Assembly (NCBI GenBank): GCA_945861295.1
Contig: CAMAUF010000134.1
Location: 1-6,269 of the forward strand
DNA from: a bacterium
Lineage (GTDB): Bacteria; Chloroflexota; Dehalococcoidia; Tepidiformales; Tepidiformaceae
Direction: 5' to 3'
DNA: 6,269 nt
The position numbers were made by a program, and so were the translations under genes. This document shows, in pieces, positions 1-4,619 of the stretch. Each line of letters opens with the position of its first letter. Positions within the stretch are counted from its first letter, which is position 1. The notes beneath the pieces were generated by a model. That model made no database searches. It was not told where the DNA came from and was given only the letters and a program-made list of their open reading frames with translations.

Positions 1-165
1 GGACAGACGGAGGACCTTCTCAAGAGATCCACGACGCTCGAAGCCTTCAAGCCCATCTGGCTTGTGCGAATCTACGCTTCCCATGATGATAGAACGGATG
101 TTCTAACATCAGTGAAGGCCATCCTCGCCGAGGCGACGGAGAGAAAGGAGCCAATCGATGGTTGA
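1..165 (+). CDS. 3' end of an unrecognised protein (partial)
   Basis: An open frame enters from the left edge in frame 1 and stops at TGA 163-165, leaving 54 C-terminal residues. The visible part has a strand-like stretch, KPIWLVRIYAS, followed by a charged stretch, DDRTDVLTSVKAILAE, that would form an amphipathic helix. This strand-helix ending resembles the last element of a small alpha/beta or ferredoxin-like domain. No catalytic motif is visible. Its last 8 nt overlap the start of the next gene, and that gene's Shine-Dalgarno lies inside this frame, so the two are almost certainly co-translated. From memory, ywgA of Bacillus subtilis lies close to the HD-domain phosphohydrolase gene ywfO, so the tail of an HD phosphohydrolase is one guess, but 54 residues cannot establish it. 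Confidence 0.6.
   Translation, partial: GQTEDLLKRSTTLEAFKPIWLVRIYASHDDRTDVLTSVKAILAEATERKEPIDG
144..150 (+). promoter_or_regulatory. Shine-Dalgarno site of the YwgA-like gene
   Basis: AAAGGAG lies inside the upstream reading frame, with a 7-nt spacer to the ATG at 158. It decides between this ATG and the in-frame ATG at 173, which would have an unsuitably distant site. Confidence 0.75.
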
Positions 166-688
166 GATCTCCATGCCGGCAATTGTCACCGCCATCTGCC
201 TCCTCGATCAGGGGAGCGGGAAGGGAACCACCCGAACGCACATTCAAAAGTTCGTGTTCCTAGCTGAGAAATGGGGCTTGTTCCCAGCGGCCCATCGGTT
301 CTCGCTCTACCTTCATGGACCCTACTCCAGGGACCTCGATGGGGAGATAATGGCGCTTTGCGCGGCCAGCATGGTTCGGGATATGAGGGATTCTAGCGGG
401 TTTGGCGCAACTTATCGAGTCTCGCCGGAACTCGCGGCTGCGGCCGGGAAGTTCTTTGCCGGCAAACTCGGGCCATTGGAAACACTCGCCGAGTCGCTCG
501 CACCCAAGTCATCGCGGGGGTTGGAGGCGATCGCTACGTCAGAGTACGTCCGGGCGAGTTCGCTGAACCCGGATCAGGTCAAGCAGCGGGTGAAAGAGAT
601 TAAGCCGCACCTTACGCCGCAAGAGATCGACGGAGCCTATGATGAGGCGGTTCGGCTGCGGCAGACGCTCGCTCCAACCTCGATTTAG
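158..688 (+). CDS. YwgA-like conserved protein
   Basis: The 176-residue protein has no signal peptide or membrane segment and is presumably cytosolic. Residues 27-66 carry the recognisable pattern: a helix HIQKFVFLAEKWG (28-40), an F-x-LYLHGPYS block (48-57) and a following DLDGEI helix. HxLQK..FL followed by a [YH]GPYS turn is how I recognise the YwgA family, which is distantly reminiscent of the Panacea/SocA-type domain of antitoxins and proteolytic adaptors. The C-terminal third is helical and charged (ITPQ-like HLTPQEIDGAYDEAVRLRQ), and no enzymatic motif is visible. The biochemical function of YwgA proteins is unknown to me. The gene overlaps the upstream gene by 8 nt and precedes the DegV gene by 9 nt. 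Codon use is slightly less G/C-biased than downstream (AGG, TCT and TTT occur), which would suit an accessory gene. The family call is by eye from one motif block. Confidence 0.72.
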   Translation: MVEISMPAIVTAICLLDQGSGKGTTRTHIQKFVFLAEKWGLFPAAHRFSLYLHGPYSRDLDGEIMALCAASMVRDMRDSSGFGATYRVSPELAAAAGKFFAGKLGPLETLAESLAPKSSRGLEAIATSEYVRASSLNPDQVKQRVKEIKPHLTPQEIDGAYDEAVRLRQTLAPTSI

Positions 689-697
689 GCGCTGACC

Positions 698-1549
698 ATG
701 ATCAACCGCACGGCCGTCGTCCTTGATTCCGCTTCCTACCTCCCCGCCGACGTCGTCGCCCGCTTCGGCGCCATCATCGTGCCGCTAACGGTCGTCCTCG
801 ATGGCGTGGAGTACCAGGAGTTCGTCGACGTCGATGCGCCCGCGTTTTATGCGCGGCTCAAGGCCGGCGCCAAGCCTTCGACCAGCCAACCACCGCCCGG
901 ACGCTTCCTGGCCGCCTATGAGGCCGCGGCGGCGGCGGGCGCTGAGCGCGTTGTCTCGATCCACATCGGCGCCAACTACAGCGGCACACTCAACAGCGCC
1001 CGCCTCGCCGCCGGCATGTCGCCCATCCCGGTGCACCTGATCGACTCGGGCCAGGCGTCGTTCATCGAAGGGCTCGCCGCCTGGGAGGCGATGGAAGCGC
1101 TCGCCGCAGGAGCGACCGCAGCCGAGGCCGAGGCGCGCGCGCACCACGCCGCGGCTGCCGCCGGCAACGTCTTCATCGTCCGCGGGGCCGAACTGCTCCG
1201 CGCTGGGGGGCGGATGCGAGAGGGCGGCGATGCGCCGGGCGCGCCGGGCGTGCCGATCCTCGCCGCCATCGAAGGGGCGATCAAGCCGATTGGCAGCGCC
1301 GCGACCGTCGACGCGGCCATCGACGCCATGCTCGGACACCTCCGTGCGGCGCTCGTCGCCGCGCCCGGCCAGCGCTTCCGCATCGGCATTTCCAACGGCG
1401 ACGCCGATGAATTGGCTGCGATGCTGGAGGCCGGCGTCCGCGCCCTCGCGCCCGAGGCCGATATCATGCCATACGTCATTGGCCCAGCCGTCGGCGCGCA
1501 TACGGGGCCAGGCTGCACTGGCGTGGTATTTCTCGCCCGGCCAGTCTAA
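698..1549 (+). CDS. DegV family (FakB-like) fatty-acid-binding protein
   Basis: The 283-residue cytosolic protein has normal DegV length. N-terminal domain landmarks are VVLDSASYLP (7-16, with LDS in place of the usual TDS), KPSTSQPPPGRF (59-70), the SIHIGANYSGTLNSA loop (87-101) and LIDSGQAS (114-121). LLRAGGRM (167-174) lies at the domain junction, and GPAVGAHTGPGCTGVVF (262-278) is near the C-terminus. DegV/FakB proteins bind one fatty acid and present its carboxylate to the kinase FakA for phosphorylation, feeding phospholipid synthesis. The Thr, Ser, Arg and His I recall as conserved around the bound head group are present as T62, S95, R172 and H268. The ATG at 698 is the first in frame after the previous stop. 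No strong Shine-Dalgarno is visible, so translation may depend on coupling across the 9-nt gap. No FakA is in view. Fatty-acid specificity cannot be read from the sequence. Confidence 0.93.
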   Translation: MINRTAVVLDSASYLPADVVARFGAIIVPLTVVLDGVEYQEFVDVDAPAFYARLKAGAKPSTSQPPPGRFLAAYEAAAAAGAERVVSIHIGANYSGTLNSARLAAGMSPIPVHLIDSGQASFIEGLAAWEAMEALAAGATAAEAEARAHHAAAAAGNVFIVRGAELLRAGGRMREGGDAPGAPGVPILAAIEGAIKPIGSAATVDAAIDAMLGHLRAALVAAPGQRFRIGISNGDADELAAMLEAGVRALAPEADIMPYVIGPAVGAHTGPGCTGVVFLARPV

Positions 1550-1553
1550 GGAC

Positions 1554-2321
1554 ATGACGCGCGCCGCCGAGCCCCGGCTGCTTCTCCTCCACGGCTTTAT
1601 GTCAGGCGGCCTCGCCTGGCGCCAGGTCGCGGCCGAGCTGGGGGATGATTGCGCCTTGGCGATGCCCGACCTCGCCGGAAACGGCGACGGACCAGCCCAT
1701 GCCCCGACCTTCGAACACCTCCTAGCGCACCTCTTGCCGATCGCGGAGCGGTTCCGGCCCACCCACATCGTGGGCCATTCGATGGGCGGGATCGCCGCGC
1801 TCGGCCTCAATCGGCGGCTGGCGTCGCCCGTGGCCCGCATCGGCGTGATCGGGATTCCGGTGTATCGCGACCGAGCCGACGGCCTGCAGGAACTGCACAA
1901 ACGCGGCGCACTGCACAAGACCATCTTGGCGAACGACGCCCTCTCGCACCTGGGCTGCCGTGCCGTTTACGGCCTGCGCCGCCTCTGGTCGCCCGCGGGG
2001 CCTACCTTCGTCCCGCTGCAGCCGCGGGATCACATGGTCGCCGCGTTCAAGCACAGTTGGCACGGCCACAAAGCGATCGAGACGATCGTCTTCAACGGCC
2101 TCGTCCCCGCCCTCGCCGTGGCGACGGACACGCCCGTCTCGGCGCTGCACGGCGGGCGCGACCCTTCGGCGCGGTTGGATCGACTCGCCGCACTCGCCTT
2201 GGCGCAAGGCTGGCCACTTCACATCGCGCCCACGGGCACGCATCAACTGCCAATCGAACGCCCGGCGATGGTCGCGCGCTGGATCCGGGAAGAGATCCTT
2301 GGTGGAGAGTGCCGCCGATAG
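1554..2321 (+). CDS. alpha/beta hydrolase fold protein
   Basis: The 255-residue soluble protein carries a complete canonical triad. The oxyanion-hole motif LLLLHGF is at 9-15, the nucleophile elbow GHSMGG at 74-79 (Ser76), the acid in ALHGGRD (Asp203), and the base in GTHQLPIERP (His230). A cap of roughly residues 100-190 is rich in His, Trp and Arg. The fold hydrolyses ester, thioester, amide or C-C bonds, and the substrate here is unknown. The frame is open much further upstream (to about 1230), but that part is the antisense-like shadow of the DegV gene. The ATG at 1554, 4 nt after the DegV stop, places HGF where the family expects it. AAGGA (1548-1552) overlaps that stop but sits only 1 nt from the ATG, so translational coupling to degV is the likely mode. 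It is the last gene of the + strand run and is followed by a convergent gene. Confidence 0.93.
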   Translation: MTRAAEPRLLLLHGFMSGGLAWRQVAAELGDDCALAMPDLAGNGDGPAHAPTFEHLLAHLLPIAERFRPTHIVGHSMGGIAALGLNRRLASPVARIGVIGIPVYRDRADGLQELHKRGALHKTILANDALSHLGCRAVYGLRRLWSPAGPTFVPLQPRDHMVAAFKHSWHGHKAIETIVFNGLVPALAVATDTPVSALHGGRDPSARLDRLAALALAQGWPLHIAPTGTHQLPIERPAMVARWIREEILGGECRR

Positions 2322-2342
2322 GCCCGAACAAGCCCGGCCGGA

Positions 2343-2768
2343 CTATTCGCTGCGGCGACGCGTTTCGGACGCCGCCGGTTCGAGCCGGTGGTCGACGATC
2401 ACCCAGCCGCCAGGGCGGCGCTCGACGACATCGTGGTACGTCGCCCAGAGCGTGAAGGTCGCCTTCGGGTCCGCGAGGAAGACGTGGGTCGCTTGGACGT
2501 AGCTGCGCATCGTCGCCCGATCGCCGTCGATTTCTACCACGAAGTTCCCGATCAGGTGCTGCGTACGCTCGAACCGTTCGAACGCCTCGCGGACCCACGC
2601 CATCCAATCGTCGCGATTCTGGAAGGTCGCACCCGGCCCGAACCCGGACACCGACACCTCGGGGGCGAAGCAGGTCACGAACAGGGCGAGGTCGCGCGTG
2701 TCCACCGCCTGGGCGTACCGCGTCATGATGTCCTGGATGGCGAATCGGTCAGCGACCGGGTCAGACAT
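2343..2768 (-). CDS. SnoaL-like / NTF2-like family protein
   Basis: The 141-residue protein matches the cone-shaped NTF2-like fold. An N-terminal helix, DRFAIQDIMTRYAQAVDTRDL (7-27), is followed by FVTCFAPE (30-37), then FERTQHLIGNFVVEIDGDRATMRSYV (66-91), and the closing strand pair YHDVVERRPGGWVIVDHRLE (111-130), typical of the SnoaL_4-type group. In this group Tyr18, Asp23 and His71 line the pocket; members include polyketide cyclases, dehydratases and isomerases, plus many of unknown role. Substrate cannot be inferred. The start is supported by AGGAG at 2776-2780 (complement) with a 7-nt spacer. The gene converges on the hydrolase gene with a 21-nt gap and diverges from the YciI-like gene. 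The C-terminal tail ETRRRSE is unstructured. Confidence 0.88.
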   Translation of the reverse strand: MSDPVADRFAIQDIMTRYAQAVDTRDLALFVTCFAPEVSVSGFGPGATFQNRDDWMAWVREAFERFERTQHLIGNFVVEIDGDRATMRSYVQATHVFLADPKATFTLWATYHDVVERRPGGWVIVDHRLEPAASETRRRSE

Positions 2769-2798
2769 TGGTGCGCTCCTGCGCGGACGGATGGCCCG

Positions 2799-2804
2799 AT
2801 TATG
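2799..2804 (-). promoter_or_regulatory. possible -10 box of the SnoaL-like gene
   Basis: Read on the minus strand this hexamer is CATAAT, five of six matches to TATAAT, 30 nt upstream of the ATG. That leaves a short leader able to hold the AGGAG site at 2776-2780. No good -35 is seen at a 16-18 nt spacing (TCGGCG at 17), so the call rests on the -10 alone. Confidence 0.35.
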
Positions 2805-2813
2805 CCACCGCGC

Positions 2814-2840
2814 GCCGAGTCCGCCGAGTCCGCCGAGCCA
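2814..2840 (+). repeat. 9-nt tandem repeat, three copies
   Basis: GCCGAGTCC occurs twice in perfect tandem (2814-2822, 2823-2831) and once more as GCCGAGCCA with two mismatches (2832-2840). It lies in the spacer between the divergent SnoaL-like and YciI-like genes, upstream of both presumed promoters. It could be a slipped-strand microsatellite or a set of stacked protein sites; nothing distinguishes the two. Confidence 0.7.
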
Positions 2841-2870
2841 GCAGGAGCCGCCCGATTCAGCGCCGCGACC

Positions 2871-2899
2871 CTGACGAGCCGCACGATTCAGGGTACCCT
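2871..2899 (+). promoter_or_regulatory. leaderless-type promoter of the YciI-like gene
   Basis: CTGACG (2871-2876, four of six matches to TTGACA) is followed by a 17-nt spacer and TACCCT (2894-2899, fits TANNNT). Only 6 nt separate the -10 from the ATG at 2906, so transcription would begin at or within a base or two of the start codon. No Shine-Dalgarno precedes the gene, which agrees with a leaderless mRNA. Confidence 0.55.
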
Positions 2900-2905
2900 C
2901 TCGGC

Positions 2906-3181
2906 ATGTATTACCTCCTCGTATACGACTACGTCCCGGACATCCTCACAAAGCGCGAACCCCACCGCGCCGAACATCTTGCCAAGCTCCGCGAACTGCA
3001 CGCCGCCGGGGCCGTTGTGATGGCGGGCGCCGCGGGCGACCCAGTCGACAGCGCGGTCATCGTTTTCAAGGGCGATGGGCCGGGCGTTGTTGAAACGTTC
3101 GTCGCCTCCGACCCGTACGTCGCGAACGGCTTGGTCACGAAGTGGCGCATCTTGCCCTGGAACGTGGTCGTTGGCGGCTGA
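2906..3181 (+). CDS. YciI-like protein
   Basis: The 91-residue protein matches the single-domain YciI family in length and pattern. MYYLLVYDYV forms the first strand, REPHRAEHLAKLRELHAAGAVVMAGA (18-42) the conserved R-x-x-H helix and turn, then VIVFKGDGPGVVETFVASDPYV (51-72), and WRILPWNVVV ends it. The paired His24 and Asp69 are the conserved polar residues thought to form the active site of this ferredoxin-like family, whose reactions are mostly unknown (one studied member dechlorinates 5-chlorohydroxyhydroquinone). The frame is open back to 2768, but the added residues are Arg/Ser-rich repeat translation, and the family begins at MYYLL. Expression is probably from the leaderless promoter just upstream. 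It converges on the Fic gene with 40 nt between stops. Confidence 0.9.
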   Translation: MYYLLVYDYVPDILTKREPHRAEHLAKLRELHAAGAVVMAGAAGDPVDSAVIVFKGDGPGVVETFVASDPYVANGLVTKWRILPWNVVVGG

Positions 3182-3221
3182 TTCCGTGCGGCATCGGCGC
3201 GCCTCCCTCATTCGTGCCTGC

Positions 3222-4382
3222 TCACCCTGGAGCGGGCCGCACATCATCACTATCCGGCCGATATGCGGCCATGATCTCGAAGCGTGCGCGGAGGGCTCCG
3301 TCCTCGAACCGGACCAGCCCGAGTTTCTCGAGTCGATCAACGTCCCGCGTCAAGGTGCGAGCGCTGACCGAACGGTAGAGGAGTGCGATGGGATGCCTGC
3401 CCAGCCGGATGTCTTGCAGACGAACGGCGCCGGCGCCGAGTTGGATAAGCAGGCGGAACAGCCGGCCGCCCGCTTTCGTGCCAAGCTCGCCGCCCTCGTC
3501 AAGGACCTCACGGGCGAAGTCGCGAAACGCGACCTGGGTGCTGGATGCGATCACTTCGGCGTGGACGTGTTCAAGCTCCTCGACGAATCCCTTCGCCGCG
3601 AACTGGACGAAAGGCGTGAGGTCTCCGCCCGACTCGAACCGCGTGTAGTCGAGCATTCGAACGTACTCCGACCGATTCTGGTAGTAGAAGTTAGCCAGGG
3701 AGTAGAACCCGATCGCGCTCAGCCTGCCCTGAAGCAGGACCAGGCTCTCGATGGCTCGCGCCGTCCTGCCGTTGCCGTCGCCGAACGGATGGATGCTGAT
3801 GAAGTAGAAGTGCGCCGCGGATGCACGGACCACGGGATGCCAATCGCGCACTGGCGGAGCGTTAAGCCAGTTCGTGAACGACATCATGAGTGTCCGAACT
3901 TCGTCCCCGTCTCTGGGTGGGACGTAGTCACCGGCGTTAACGGCGTGCTTGCGATAGGCGCCTGGTTCATTGCTGGCGTAGTCGATGCCCTCGGTCATGA
4001 GGACGTGCAGACGCCGGATGACGGGCTCGGTCACCGCGACTTGCGGGTCGTCTCTTACGAGCCGGCTGACTTCCGCCAGCACGCGCGCCGCGTTGCGGGC
4101 CTCACGCTCTTCGCGGTCACGGCTGGCCGGGAGCACGCGCACGCCAGCCTGCGCGGCCAGGATGCTGGAGACCTCATCCTCAGTCAGGCGGGCGCCCTCG
4201 ATACCCGTCGTCCCGCGGACCGTCCGTGCGATGTTTAGCCCATCGATTCGTTTCCTGACATCCGGCGGCAACGGGATCCCATTGATGCTCCTTGCGAGGG
4301 CGTCGCAGGTCACCAACGCGCGGAAGAGCGCCGCATCGTTGAGGTCCACTCGGAGGTCAAAGCGCACTGGCCAGAGCGGCAT
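3222..4382 (-). CDS. Fic domain protein with N-terminal inhibitory motif and C-terminal winged helix
   Basis: The 386-residue protein contains the full Fic catalytic motif HPFGDGNGRTAR (198-209). His198 is the base that activates the target hydroxyl, and the GNGR loop binds nucleotide phosphates, usually ATP for AMPylation of a protein Tyr, Thr or Ser. The self-inhibitory motif [ST]xxxE[GN] is present as TTGIEG (58-63, Glu62), N-terminal to the Fic core, which defines the class II architecture. GAYRKHAV (141-148) is the target-docking flap. Residues from about 300 on, ending with SVSARTLTRDVDRLEKLGLVRFEDG (338-362), look like a winged helix, so DNA binding or autoregulation is plausible. Length and layout match stand-alone Fic/DUF4172-like regulators rather than Fic-antitoxin pairs. 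GAGGG at 4391-4395 (complement), 8 nt before the ATG, supports the start. Target protein is unknown. Confidence 0.95.
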   Translation of the reverse strand: MPLWPVRFDLRVDLNDAALFRALVTCDALARSINGIPLPPDVRKRIDGLNIARTVRGTTGIEGARLTEDEVSSILAAQAGVRVLPASRDREEREARNAARVLAEVSRLVRDDPQVAVTEPVIRRLHVLMTEGIDYASNEPGAYRKHAVNAGDYVPPRDGDEVRTLMMSFTNWLNAPPVRDWHPVVRASAAHFYFISIHPFGDGNGRTARAIESLVLLQGRLSAIGFYSLANFYYQNRSEYVRMLDYTRFESGGDLTPFVQFAAKGFVEELEHVHAEVIASSTQVAFRDFAREVLDEGGELGTKAGGRLFRLLIQLGAGAVRLQDIRLGRHPIALLYRSVSARTLTRDVDRLEKLGLVRFEDGALRARFEIMAAYRPDSDDVRPAPG

Positions 4383-4402
4383 GATTCGAACCCTCGCGCC
4401 AG

Positions 4403-4408
4403 ATCCTA
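4403..4408 (-). promoter_or_regulatory. probable -10 box of the fic gene
   Basis: On the minus strand the hexamer reads TAGGAT, a good TATAAT variant. It lies 20 nt before the ATG, leaving a leader of about 13 nt that contains the GAGGG ribosome site (4391-4395). At a 17-nt spacing the -35 candidate is only TGGAGC, so an activator or a weak promoter would be expected. Confidence 0.42.
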
Positions 4409-4487
4409 CGCCGCGTCCGTGTCACGCTCCATGTCCAACGAAACTCGTGACTTCCGCCGCGAAACGTACACAAAAGCGTGCCATTTG

Positions 4488-4519
4488 ACGCGATCCCGCG
4501 CGATCGAGGCGTAGTTTTT
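4488..4519 (+). terminator. possible bulged hairpin followed by a T-run
   Basis: ACGCGATC (4488-4495) can pair with GATC (4502-4505) and, after a 3-nt GAG bulge, GCGT (4509-4512), around the loop CCGCGC. AG and then TTTTT (4515-4519) follow. Eight G+C-rich base pairs with a bulge plus five T is a modest intrinsic terminator. No + strand gene before it needs one, because fic runs the other way, so it could block readthrough or act as an attenuator. Folding was done by eye. Confidence 0.3.
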
Positions 4520-4524
4520 CAAAG

Positions 4525-4558
4525 TTGACAATCCGTCGTGTCCAACCTCGTGTCCACC
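4525..4558 (+). promoter_or_regulatory. TTGACA next to tandem TCGTGTCCA repeats (possible operator)
   Basis: A perfect TTGACA (4525-4530) is followed by TCGTGTCCAACC (4536-4547), directly abutting TCGTGTCCACC (4548-4558). At 17 nt from TTGACA the hexamer is TCGTGT, which lacks the A at position two of a -10, so this is not a standard sigma-70 promoter. The repeat copies start 12 nt apart, about one helical turn, which would suit a dimeric regulator. They lie upstream of the ABC-F promoter. No regulator is known. Confidence 0.3.
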
Positions 4559-4583
4559 TCCGTCCCGCGCGCAGAGCCGCCAC

Positions 4584-4612
4584 CTGCCCCATTCGCCGCT
4601 CGCTGGTACGCT
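4584..4612 (+). promoter_or_regulatory. leaderless-type promoter of the ABC-F gene
   Basis: CTGCCC (4584-4589, weak -35), a 17-nt spacer and TACGCT (4607-4612, TANNNT) end 7 nt before the ATG at 4620. The block GGTACGCTC closely mirrors GGTACCCTC in front of the YciI-like gene. AGGA (4616-4619) abuts the ATG directly and could not act as a Shine-Dalgarno, supporting leaderless initiation. Confidence 0.5.
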
Positions 4613-4619
4613 CGTAGGA

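Noticed and set aside
785..1924. 379-residue open frame on the - strand opposite the DegV and hydrolase genes
   Set aside because: Arg/Ala/Gly-rich composition with no domain; it is the antisense shadow of two genes with clear family motifs in high-G+C DNA.
2322..2342. Terminator between the hydrolase and the SnoaL-like gene
   Set aside because: Only a short GCCCGGCCGG self-complementary run and no T-run in 21 nt.
1649..2455. 268-residue + strand frame overlapping the hydrolase
   Set aside because: Arg/Pro-rich shadow in another frame of the hydrolase gene, continuing into the antisense of the SnoaL-like gene.
2768..2905. N-terminal extension of the YciI-like protein from an ATG at 2768
   Set aside because: The added 46 residues are Arg/Ser-rich translation of the 9-nt repeat, the family begins at MYYLL, and the promoter lies inside the extension.
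3182..3221. Terminator between the convergent YciI-like and fic genes
   Set aside because: The 40-nt gap is G+C-rich with a GGCGCGCC palindrome but has no stable stem followed by T on either strand.
3075..4238. 387-residue open frame on the + strand opposite fic
   Set aside because: It runs across the end of the YciI-like gene and the complement of the Fic motif, and shows no recognisable domain; the Fic frame is unambiguous.
4381..4395. GATTCGAACC, which on the - strand resembles a tRNA T-loop (GGTTCGAATC), suggesting a tRNA or attachment site
   Set aside because: The flanks do not form a T-stem (GAGGG against CATGC), and no acceptor, D or anticodon arm is found nearby.
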